Program-made: the position numbers and the translations under genes
Notes under the pieces: generated by a model
The model's input: the letters and a program-made list of their open reading frames with translations, nothing else
What the model was told of the DNA's origin: nothing
The model's database searches: none
Assembly (NCBI GenBank): GCA_964519885.1
Contig: CAZFLX010000004.1
Span: forward strand, 1 to 64,000
Reading direction: 5' to 3'
Length of the DNA: 64,000 nt
From: GCA-002282575 sp964519885
GTDB taxonomy: Bacteria; Pseudomonadota; Gammaproteobacteria; Thiomicrospirales; Thiomicrospiraceae
Shown: in pieces, positions 43,496 to 50,771 of the stretch
Numbering within the stretch: the stretch's first letter is position 1
How the letters are laid out: every line of letters begins with the position of its first letter

Positions 43496-43876
43496 TTAAA
43501 GGGTGTACATGTAATCAACAATTTTGTTGATTTCATCATCGGTAAGCACTTTGTTTTTACCGAAAGGCAACATTTGAGATTCTGGCATTAATTCAACACC
43601 TGGCTTGCCCCAAATTTTGTCAAACAATTTTTGACGGTCTGGATAACGAGCTTGCATGGCCATCAAGGGAGGACCAATTTCGCCAGGTTCCGCGCCACCA
43701 GCAATCATGTGACAAGCAATACAATTGCCTTTAGAGTTGGTGAAAGCTAATTTCTTGCCTTCTTCAACGGTTGACAGCTTCTTCTCTTCTGCTGCAGTTG
43801 CCATGGTTGCGGTTGCCATAATGGTTGATACCAAAAGGGCTTTAGCAACCTTGCCTACCCACTGAGATTTCACCAT
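43496..43876 (-). CDS. soxX: SoxX, monohaem cytochrome of the SoxAX complex
   Basis: 126 residues with a signal peptide (MATA-AEE). One haem site, C52-x2-C55-H56 (NCIACH), and a Met ligand probably in SQMLPFGKNKVL. It accepts electrons from SoxA. The ATG has AGGAGG seven bases before. First gene of soxXYZA; upstream lie a possible promoter and an inverted repeat. Confidence 0.94.
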   Translation of the reverse strand: MVKSQWVGKVAKALLVSTIMATATMATAAEEKKLSTVEEGKKLAFTNSKGNCIACHMIAGGAEPGEIGPPLMAMQARYPDRQKLFDKIWGKPGVELMPESQMLPFGKNKVLTDDEINKIVDYMYTL

Positions 43877-43957
43877 GTTTTCCTCCTATTCAGGTTTGTG
43901 CGGGCCAGATACCAAAAGTAGGTTTATTGTGAGCGTTAGCATCTGGTGCTTAGCAAT

Positions 43958-43995
43958 AGATTACCAACAGTGAAAAAAAACGCAAGTTTTTTCAC
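43958..43995 (-). promoter_or_regulatory. Possible sox promoter with overlapping inverted repeat
   Basis: On the minus strand TTGCGT (43985-43980), 16-bp spacer, TAATCT (43963-43958). A perfect 9-bp inverted repeat GTGAAAAAA / TTTTTTCAC (43970-43978 and 43987-43995, 8-nt loop) covers the -35 box and part of the spacer, the placement expected of a repressor site. No sox regulator gene is visible here. Confidence 0.45.
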
Positions 43996-44055
43996 GTGTT
44001 TAATGATTGGGATGTTTAATGAGTCCATAAAAAAAAATAATATTTGACATAGGTT

Positions 44056-45444
44056 CTACAGGTTTTCACGTGCTTTTTGCTGGGTTTCCAGCCATGTTTT
44101 AAGTTGAGCGATTTTGGGTTTTAAGGTGTTTAGCTCTTTGTTTAATAGCGCTTTTTCTGCTCTATCAACTTGAATAAGAGCCAGTTTGAGTGCGCCAATG
44201 CTGGCATAAGCCTGAGCCATAGCAAAGGCTTCTTGGGCTGTGTCCGATCTTTGGTTCCAAGCTTGTGCCAGTCGTTTCCAGATCTCCCAGCCTTCAGTCG
44301 TTTTTTCCGCAACAGGTGTTAGCAGTTCGATGGCTGCCGGTGCTTGTTGATGTAAGAGTAGCTGATCGGCATAATGTAAAAGAACCGCGGTATTGTTAGG
44401 GTGAAGTTCTAGCAGGTTTTGCCAGGCTTTGGTACTGAGATTTTTAGCGAGTTGTAGCTGAACGATGTCTGACCATAAATGCTTGGGTAGGGGTTCACAC
44501 AAAGGTATTTGCGCTGAGGTTTCGTTTTTCAATGCTAAGCTCAAATGCTGTTGGTAACAGCTTAGTTCTGCACTGAGTTTGTCTTTGTCATCACGGTTGG
44601 TTTGCATCGCCTGAATACGTAGTTTGGCTAGTGCTAGTGTGGTGTCCTGTTTTCTGGCTTGATAGCTCAGCGTGCGCGCACGCGCACGACTGTCATTCAA
44701 TCGTTTGGTGCTGACTGGGTGGGTTAGCAACATTTCGGGAACCTTGCTATCGTTACGGTATCGGTTGGCAAGGGTATCAAAGAAGTCGGCCATGGCGTTG
44801 GGGTTATAGCCAGCAGCAGCTAACACATCAATACCGGTGCGATCGGCTTCCCACTCATGGTCGCGTGAGAAGGCGAGTTGTTGCTGAGCGCTGAGCGCCA
44901 TGCCGCCCATCATAATGCCCATGCCAGCTTGAGGGTTTTGGCTACCAACGATAATCGCACCGAGTATGCTTCCTAAAGTAGTGAGCATACCTTTTTTGCC
45001 TTGATCAAACATGCGAGAAATGTGTTCTTGCTGCACGTGTTGAATTTCGTGCGCAATGACCGCTGCTATTTCATCTTCATTTTTGGCGGAAAGTATGAGG
45101 CCGGTATGCACAGCAATAATGCCGCCCGGTCCGGCAAAAGCGTTAATGTTGTTGTCGTTAATGACAAAAAATTGGTAATTTCGATTGGTACGTACGTGTC
45201 TTAATAATCGTTGACCAATGGTACGTACATAGTCGTTCAGTTCGGGGTCGGTAACTAAGTCGGCTTGGCTATAAATGACTTCTAGAAAAGCGAGAGAGAG
45301 TATGTCTTCTGCTTGGGTGCTAAAGGTGGCACGGTTAGGGCTGCCTAAGTCGGGTAGGTTGAGTTTCGTTTCTTCTGCCAGTGCAATGAATGGAATGAGG
45401 ACGAGCCAGCAGAAGCCGAGTACTCGTCCTAACCAAGAGCGCAA
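44056..45444 (-). CDS. BepA-like M48 periplasmic metalloprotease with TPR region
   Basis: BepA-type proteins help assemble outer-membrane proteins and degrade stalled ones. About 462 residues from the TTG at 45444: signal peptide (FIALA-EE), zinc site HEIQH in AVIAHEIQHVQQEH with the third ligand Glu in DHEWEADRTG, then a C-terminal helical TPR-like half (about 300-460). The start is uncertain: earlier in-frame ATGs would overlap dolP by more than 70 bases, while the TTG lies 1 base after the dolP stop and gives a proper signal peptide. Same direction as dolP and yraN, so all probably serve the envelope. Confidence 0.82.
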   Translation of the reverse strand: MRSWLGRVLGFCWLVLIPFIALAEETKLNLPDLGSPNRATFSTQAEDILSLAFLEVIYSQADLVTDPELNDYVRTIGQRLLRHVRTNRNYQFFVINDNNINAFAGPGGIIAVHTGLILSAKNEDEIAAVIAHEIQHVQQEHISRMFDQGKKGMLTTLGSILGAIIVGSQNPQAGMGIMMGGMALSAQQQLAFSRDHEWEADRTGIDVLAAAGYNPNAMADFFDTLANRYRNDSKVPEMLLTHPVSTKRLNDSRARARTLSYQARKQDTTLALAKLRIQAMQTNRDDKDKLSAELSCYQQHLSLALKNETSAQIPLCEPLPKHLWSDIVQLQLAKNLSTKAWQNLLELHPNNTAVLLHYADQLLLHQQAPAAIELLTPVAEKTTEGWEIWKRLAQAWNQRSDTAQEAFAMAQAYASIGALKLALIQVDRAEKALLNKELNTLKPKIAQLKTWLETQQKARENL

Positions 45445-45445
45445 G

Positions 45446-46033
45446 TTATGCGCCCCAGTTTTCCATGATACGTACCACACGTTTAACGCCGTCGACATCG
45501 CGTGTAACCGCAACCGCAATGCGTTGTTCTTCTGTGGTCATTAATCCCATTAGATAAACGCTGCCATTTTCAACTACGATGGTGAGGTGCTTAGATTTGA
45601 AATCGCGTGTGGTAGCCAATTTGGTGCGTACTTTGCTGGACAAATAACTGTCTTCAGTGATTTGACTGATGGTCAGTTCACTACCGACGGTTAATTCATT
45701 AATAACGTTTTTAATGCCTGGAGCCGATTGTGCCACTTGATGAACTAGGGCGCGGGTGTTATCCACCGGTACTTGCCCCACTAACAGCACCACACCGTTA
45801 TACACCGTAAAACGCACACGATTCGGGCTAGCATCGAGTTTTTGCTCTCTTAACAATTCGTTGATGCGTTGGGCGGCAGCGTCGTCTTGGGTGATTTGTG
45901 CTTGTGAACGACGATCTTCGCTAACGGCCATGGCACCCGCACCCACACTAGCACCAATAACTACCGGCGCGGCAACACAGCCAGAAAGTAAGGTAAGTGC
46001 GGTAAGGCTAATTAAAAGTGGTTTTAGTAACAT
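45446..46033 (-). CDS. dolP: BON-domain outer-membrane lipoprotein DolP
   Basis: 195 residues with a lipobox (LLSGC) and two BON domains, about 45-110 and 120-190 (VRFTVYNGVVLLVGQV, then IVVENGSVYLMGLM). DolP (YraP) keeps the outer membrane intact and supports BAM. The neighbourhood lpoA-yraN-dolP is as in E. coli, except that diaA between yraN and dolP is lacking. Confidence 0.9.
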   Translation of the reverse strand: MLLKPLLISLTALTLLSGCVAAPVVIGASVGAGAMAVSEDRRSQAQITQDDAAAQRINELLREQKLDASPNRVRFTVYNGVVLLVGQVPVDNTRALVHQVAQSAPGIKNVINELTVGSELTISQITEDSYLSSKVRTKLATTRDFKSKHLTIVVENGSVYLMGLMTTEEQRIAVAVTRDVDGVKRVVRIMENWGA

Positions 46034-46044
46034 GAATCAATCTC

Positions 46045-46416
46045 CTAAAAAACAGATGTGGCATCAAAGGCCGAGCGAATCCAGTGCGGCGATTGATGGT
46101 CAATGTCGAATAATACTACATCAAAGCGTAAGTTGCAGTGTTGATACTGTGGATGGGTAAGTAAAAAATAACGACTTGAGTGAATAATACGCTGTTGTTT
46201 TTTGAATGTGATGCTTTCTGCGGCAGTGGCAAATTGGGTTTTAGAGCGGCTGCGGACTTCGACAAACACCAAGGTTTGGTCGGCTGTTAAACAGATCAAA
46301 TCGATTTCACCTCGCTTACAACGGAAGTTACGGCTGACGCAGTTAAGTCCTTGTTGGCTGAGATAGTCTGCGGCAAGAGATTCGGTGTTCTTGCCTAGGG
46401 TTACTGTGTTGGTCAT
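46045..46416 (-). CDS. yraN: YraN, UPF0102 endonuclease-like protein
   Basis: 123 residues with a restriction-endonuclease-like fold: GKNTESLAADYLSQQG, then GEIDLICL and VFVEVRSR, giving the Asp/Glu-x-Lys-like active-site pattern D-(x)-E-V-R of the family. Biological role not established. Its ATG overlaps the lpoA stop (ATGA). Confidence 0.9.
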   Translation of the reverse strand: MTNTVTLGKNTESLAADYLSQQGLNCVSRNFRCKRGEIDLICLTADQTLVFVEVRSRSKTQFATAAESITFKKQQRIIHSSRYFLLTHPQYQHCNLRFDVVLFDIDHQSPHWIRSAFDATSVF

Positions 46417-47672
46417 GGCAGTTTATTCAGTTGGCCATTTTGAATGACGCGCCATAAAAGCTGACGACGCATTTGTCCTTGCTGATTGGTGAGTTTTCCA
46501 GATTGTGTTTCGACCGATACCGCTTGTGGGTTGGCTAACAACAGATAACTATCCCAACCGAGTGCTTCAAAAGGGCCATTAATGGCTGTTTGATTGACCA
46601 GGTAAGGCGGCGTTAGCACTAAGGTACCATTGAGTTCGGGTTCGTTAAAGCTTTCGGTGTTTTTGCTGGGTAACAAGCGGCTGGTCGCATAAATTGGCCA
46701 ACTAACCCGATAGTATTGCAGGCTGGGCATAATGGATCTCAGTTGTTTCGCATTGCCTAAAAAAAGGATGGCTTGAATGTCCTGTCTGGCTTGTAAGGTG
46801 GTTTCTGACAGGTCGGCGCGCAGTATTTGAGAGAGACGTTTAATTCTATCTTGACTCGATTCGATGCCACCCTGCTTTAACAGCCAAGGACGTAAGTCGG
46901 GATTGAGTCGCTCGACCGGAATGTTGATAAGTGGAATGCGTTTGGCTTGTGCATGTTGCGTGAGCGTGTTCAGTAGCCTTTGTTCGCTGGCATCGTTGGT
47001 GGTGATAACCGCTATCTGCCCCTGATTGGGTTTAAAGTGTTCAATCAGCTGTTGTATTTCGTCCTCGGCAGGCAAGCCTAACTGTAATGCTGGGCTGGGT
47101 GCATCTAAACGATTGAGGAAAATCTGTTGTTCGCTGGCAAAGTTCTGCACGCTTTGAATGTCGCTTTTGGTGAGCGGACCAATAATCCAATCGGGATTGT
47201 AAGACTTGGCTTTGTTGATCAGTGCTTCTCCGCTCAGGTCATCATGCAATACAATCAGTTGTAAATGCGGGTTGTGGGGCAACTGTTGATGTGCGGCACG
47301 AATCCCTTTTTCGATATCACGATTGACTTCTGCTAAACTGGGTCTGTCCGGCAGTAGCACCACCACTTTACGAAGCTGTTGTTGTGCTTGTTTAATCGCC
47401 TCAATTGAGCTTGTTTGTGCGGGTAAAATACCTCCCAATGGAATAGGAGCGGGTGTGACGACCATAACGGGAGCTTTTTCCGGTCGGGTAGGCGGTTCAG
47501 AACTGATATTTTTTTCATTGGCTGAACTTTCCGGTTTGGGCTCTAACGCAGTGGGTGAAACAACAGGTGCTTGAGCAGGCTTGGGTGCGGGTGCGCAACC
47601 AAATAAGAATAAGAGTGAACAGAGTGATGCCAGTTGAAGGCGAAAGTCGGTTGAGTGTAAAGGTTTCTGCAT
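46413..47672 (-). CDS. lpoA: LpoA-like outer-membrane lipoprotein, short form
   Basis: LpoA activates the peptidoglycan synthase PBP1A from the outer membrane. About 419 residues from the ATG at 47672: lipobox L-F-G-C with C26, a Pro/Ala/Glu-rich linker (about 30-80), then the periplasmic-binding-protein-like C-terminal domain (VVLLPDRPSLAEVNRDIEKG, then WIIGPLTKSDIQSV). E. coli LpoA has 678 residues with an N-terminal TPR domain that this form lacks. Divergent from rsmI, as in E. coli. Confidence 0.82.
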   Translation of the reverse strand: MQKPLHSTDFRLQLASLCSLLFLFGCAPAPKPAQAPVVSPTALEPKPESSANEKNISSEPPTRPEKAPVMVVTPAPIPLGGILPAQTSSIEAIKQAQQQLRKVVVLLPDRPSLAEVNRDIEKGIRAAHQQLPHNPHLQLIVLHDDLSGEALINKAKSYNPDWIIGPLTKSDIQSVQNFASEQQIFLNRLDAPSPALQLGLPAEDEIQQLIEHFKPNQGQIAVITTNDASEQRLLNTLTQHAQAKRIPLINIPVERLNPDLRPWLLKQGGIESSQDRIKRLSQILRADLSETTLQARQDIQAILFLGNAKQLRSIMPSLQYYRVSWPIYATSRLLPSKNTESFNEPELNGTLVLTPPYLVNQTAINGPFEALGWDSYLLLANPQAVSVETQSGKLTNQQGQMRRQLLWRVIQNGQLNKLP

Positions 47673-47707
47673 GGTATTTTTCTGACAAATTAATAAGAGA
47701 GTCTTAA

Positions 47708-48580
47708 GTGCAACAAACAACATGGGTTTTGCCCGGACAATTATATATGGTAGCAACGCCAATTGGTAATTTAGCCGACATGGGCGCACGCGCTCAGGCG
47801 ATTTTGTCACAGGTGGATGTGATTGCGGCTGAAGATACTCGTCATACAGGGCAGTTGCTGAGCGCTTTGGCTATTAGAAAGCCGATGATCAGTTTGCATG
47901 ACCATAATGAGCGTGCGCGTTCAGCAGAAGTGGTGTCACGCTTGCAAGCGGGTGAATCGGTGGCTTATGTGAGTGATGCAGGTACTCCCGCTATTTCTGA
48001 TCCCGGTGCTTTGTTGGTGCAGGCGGTGGCTGAAGCAGGTATTGCTGTGGTTTCAGTACCTGGAGCGAGCGCGGTATTGACGGCGATTGCGGGTTCGGGG
48101 TTGGATGCGCGAAACGGCTTTAGCTTTTTGGGTTTTTTACCAACCAGCAATAAAGCGAAACAACAATGGCAAGATGAGTTGGCACAGACAACGCGCCTGA
48201 GTGTCTTTTTTGAAGCGCCACATCGGATTATGGAAACACTGGCTTGGTTGGCAGAGGCGTTTCCACAACGCCAATTGGTATTAGCCAAAGAACTCACAAA
48301 ATTGCATGAACGTTTTGTGCGTGGAACGACTCAAGCCGTGTTGGCTGAGTTGCAAGCTAATGCGGATTGGCAGCGCGGGGAGTTCGTGTTGTTGTTGGAT
48401 GTGGCTCCTGTGGTCGAGCAGGAGGATCCTTCTGTGTCGATGAGTTTAACTGAACTGCTGTATCCTTTGTTATCGGAATTGCCTTTGTCGCAAGCGGTGA
48501 AGTTGGTTTGTGGCATCACTGGATTGAAAAAGAAAGCGGTTTACGATTTGGCGTTGCAGTGGCAACAAAAAAATCAGTGA
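47708..48580 (+). CDS. rsmI: 16S rRNA C1402 2'-O-methyltransferase
   Basis: 290 residues from a GTG at 47708; AAGAGAG lies nine bases before. Tetrapyrrole-methylase fold: LYMVATPIGNLADMGARAQ at the start, AAEDTRHTG, SDAGTPAISDPG and the GASAVLTAIAGSGL segment. It modifies the ribosomal P-site region together with RsmH, encoded nearby in the dcw cluster. Divergent from lpoA. Confidence 0.95.
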   Translation: MQQTTWVLPGQLYMVATPIGNLADMGARAQAILSQVDVIAAEDTRHTGQLLSALAIRKPMISLHDHNERARSAEVVSRLQAGESVAYVSDAGTPAISDPGALLVQAVAEAGIAVVSVPGASAVLTAIAGSGLDARNGFSFLGFLPTSNKAKQQWQDELAQTTRLSVFFEAPHRIMETLAWLAEAFPQRQLVLAKELTKLHERFVRGTTQAVLAELQANADWQRGEFVLLLDVAPVVEQEDPSVSMSLTELLYPLLSELPLSQAVKLVCGITGLKKKAVYDLALQWQQKNQ

Positions 48581-48605
48581 CTTTGTTGGTTTTGCCTGCT
48601 AGACT
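48577..48605 (+). promoter_or_regulatory. Possible promoter of rnpB
   Basis: GTGACT (48577-48582), 17-bp spacer, TAGACT (48600-48605); the start would be near 48611, exactly the predicted RNA start. It overlaps the rsmI stop. Confidence 0.55.
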
Positions 48606-48610
48606 GCTTG

Positions 48611-48972
48611 CGAGTGGATTAAACAATCGCTGGCAGGTAACTGCTGGAGGAAAGTCCGGGCTCCATAGGGCAGGATGCTAGGTAACGCCTAGGCAGCGCG
48701 AGCTGACGGAAAGTGCAACAGAGAGCTGAACCGCCGAAGTAACGCAAGTTACTGGTAAGGGTGAAAAGGTGCGGTAAGAGCGCACCGCAGGACTGGCAAC
48801 AGGACTGGCAGGGTAAACCCCATCCGGAGCAAGACCAAATAGGGGAACCATTCATGCTAGCATGAATAGAGATGGCCCATCTCGTTCCCGGGTAGGTTGC
48901 TACAGGTGTTGAGTGATCAACATCGCAGACGAATGATTGTTCACGACAGAACCCGGCTTATCGATCCACTCA
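48611..48972 (+). ncRNA. rnpB: RNase P RNA, bacterial class A
   Basis: The catalytic RNA that matures tRNA 5' ends. Both ends form P1 (GAGTGGAT at 48612-48619 with ATCCACTC at 48964-48971). The P4 / conserved core is seen: CTGGAGGAAAGTCCGGGCTCC near the 5' end, GCAACAGAGAG and CCGCCGAAGTAACGCAAGTT in the middle (shown in parts), and CAGAACCCGGCTTATCGATC at the 3' end. Between rsmI and mraZ, as in other gammaproteobacteria. Confidence 0.96.
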
Positions 48973-49284
48973 ATTTATTTCCTCTATTTCCCCCATTTCT
49001 TTTCTTGTTATCCTCTGCAACATCACTTTTCTGGTGCTTTCTCTTAATGCAGGTTAAGGGGTTGTTTTGTTTTTGACAAATCTTAGCTTGTATGTTTTTT
49101 TTGTTTTAAACCACTACCTATTGTGTTTTTAGGCAATTCGTCTAAGTTATTCATTTTATTTATGAAACACAAAAAAAATTAAGGGTATTTTTTTTATCTA
49201 TTTTCAGTTTAGCTAGGCTTTATAACTTATTGAATTTTAACTTTAATGATTGCGCTAAATTCAGTTTCAAGCCGTTTGCTTGCG
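48973..49284. other. AT-rich gap between rnpB and the mraZ promoter
   Basis: About 310 AT-rich bases with several T and A runs. I see no coding frame, tRNA or clear hairpin terminator in it. It may contain the rnpB 3' processing/termination region and upstream elements of the mraZ promoter. Confidence 0.5.
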
Positions 49285-49313
49285 TTGAGAAGTGGGTTTT
49301 GCGTTGGTAAAAT
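49285..49313 (+). promoter_or_regulatory. Promoter of mraZ and the dcw cluster
   Basis: TTGAGA (49285-49290), 17-bp spacer, TAAAAT (49308-49313), with a leader of about 25 nt. The MraZ repeats overlap the -10 box and leader. Confidence 0.65.
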
Positions 49314-49349
49314 ATGGGTCAATGTGGTGAAAAGTGGGAATAAGTGGAA
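49305..49349 (+). promoter_or_regulatory. MraZ operator: five TGG repeats with exact 10-bp spacing
   Basis: TGG lies at 49305, 49315, 49325, 49335 and 49345, mostly within GTGG(G/A/T) boxes; a sixth, less well phased, is at 49293. MraZ is known to bind TGGGN direct repeats spaced by 5 bp in its own promoter. The last repeat includes the GTG start codon. Confidence 0.75.
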
Positions 49350-49832
49350 AAACAATCGTCCATTACCTTTCGCGGGTTACAAGCGGCGACCTTAGATGAC
49401 AAAGGGCGCATGGCAGTACCCAAGCGATTCCGAGAAACCCTGCAACAAGTTTGTCAGGGCGAGGTGGTGTTGACGGTTGATATCCACGACGCTTGCTTAC
49501 TATTGTACCCGATGGCTGATTGGCAGGCGATTGAAGCTAAGTTAATGGCAATGCCGAATATGGATCCAGCGACTCGTCGTGTGCAACGCTTGCTGTTAGG
49601 TCATGCGGTGGAAATGGACATGGATAACGCCGGGCGAATCTTAGTGCCTGATTTATTGCGTGACTATGCCCAGATGACCAAGGATGTGATGTTGGTTGGT
49701 CAGGGAAATAAAATTGAATTTTGGTCTGCTGAAACTTGGCAGACGCAGCGCCAAGCTTGGATTCAAGCAACACGTGATGAATTGGCGACTGAGTTGTCGG
49801 CCAATAGTCCGTTAATGGGGTTGAGTTTGTAA
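49344..49832 (+). CDS. mraZ: Transcriptional regulator MraZ
   Basis: 162 residues made of two AbrB-like SpoVT domains. Family motifs: LDDKGRMAVPKRFRE in the first half, MDNAGRILVPDLLRDYA in the second. MraZ represses its own operon through direct repeats, present here. The GTG at 49344 sits inside the last repeat; no ATG alternative is nearby. The stop overlaps rsmH's ATG (TAATG). Confidence 0.93.
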   Translation: MEKQSSITFRGLQAATLDDKGRMAVPKRFRETLQQVCQGEVVLTVDIHDACLLLYPMADWQAIEAKLMAMPNMDPATRRVQRLLLGHAVEMDMDNAGRILVPDLLRDYAQMTKDVMLVGQGNKIEFWSAETWQTQRQAWIQATRDELATELSANSPLMGLSL

Positions 49833-50737
49833 TGACGTCCGATGCTCATGCGCCCGTGCTATTTCAGGAGTGTTTGGATGCTTTGGCAATCAAGCCAGAT
49901 GGCGTTTATATGGATGGGACTTTTGGTCGAGGCGGTCATAGTGCTGGCATCCTAGCTAGTTTGAGTAAACAAGGGCGGCTGTTGGCTTTTGATCAGGATG
50001 CGCAAGCGATTGCTTTTGGTCAAGCTAAGTTTGCCGGTGATGATCGTGTGCGTTTTGTGCATGCGAATTTTGCTGAGTTGGCGAGTCGTTTAAGCGAGCC
50101 AGTTGACGGTATTTTGTTGGATTTGGGGGTTTCATCACCTCAACTAGATAATGCCGATCGAGGTTTTAGTTTTATGCAAAAAGGTCCGTTGGACATGCGC
50201 ATGAACACCACTGCGGGGCTAACACTAGCAGAGCGTTTGGCACAAACCAGTCTTGAAGAATTGACTTGGGTGCTGAAGACCTACGGCGAGGAGAAATTTG
50301 CGCGTCGCATTGCTACGGCTGTGTTAGCGGCACAGCAAGCAGGTGCTTTAACAGATACCTTGAGTTTGAGTGAGGTGATTGCTCAAGCGCAACCGGTGAA
50401 GGATAAATATAAACATCCGGCAACACGCAGTTTTCAAGCGTTGCGGATTTGGGTTAACGATGAGTTGGGCGTGTTGCAGCGGGTGTTGTCCGATGCGATT
50501 GATCAACTCAAACCAGGTGGACGTTTAGCGGTAATTAGTTTTCATTCGTTAGAAGATCGCTTGGTAAAGCAGTTTTTTCGCGATCAGTCGCGTGGTCGTT
50601 ACGACGATGCCTTGCGACAGGTGGTGACAGAACCAAGGGTGAAGTCTTTAGGTAAGGTTTTTCCGAGCTTGGCAGAAACAGAGCAAAATCCACGTGCACG
50701 TAGTGCCATATTACGTGTGGTGGAACGGTTAATTTAA
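49832..50737 (+). CDS. rsmH: 16S rRNA m4C1402 methyltransferase
   Basis: 301 residues. Starts HAPVLFQECLDAL, with motif I DGTFGRGGHSAGIL, LDLGVSSPQLDNADRGFSF and VISFHSLEDRLVKQFF. RsmH N4-methylates C1402 of 16S rRNA; RsmI, encoded 1.2 kb upstream, methylates the same base on the ribose. Second gene of the dcw cluster, overlapping mraZ by one base. Confidence 0.95.
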   Translation: MTSDAHAPVLFQECLDALAIKPDGVYMDGTFGRGGHSAGILASLSKQGRLLAFDQDAQAIAFGQAKFAGDDRVRFVHANFAELASRLSEPVDGILLDLGVSSPQLDNADRGFSFMQKGPLDMRMNTTAGLTLAERLAQTSLEELTWVLKTYGEEKFARRIATAVLAAQQAGALTDTLSLSEVIAQAQPVKDKYKHPATRSFQALRIWVNDELGVLQRVLSDAIDQLKPGGRLAVISFHSLEDRLVKQFFRDQSRGRYDDALRQVVTEPRVKSLGKVFPSLAETEQNPRARSAILRVVERLI

Positions 50738-50771
50738 TGTAGTTGAACAGACAAAAACAGGGGTGGTTGTG

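Noticed and set aside
43970..43995. The inverted repeat before soxX as a terminator of the M48 protease gene
   Set aside because: Possible, but on that strand no T run follows the stem; its overlap with a promoter-like pair of boxes makes a regulatory site more likely.
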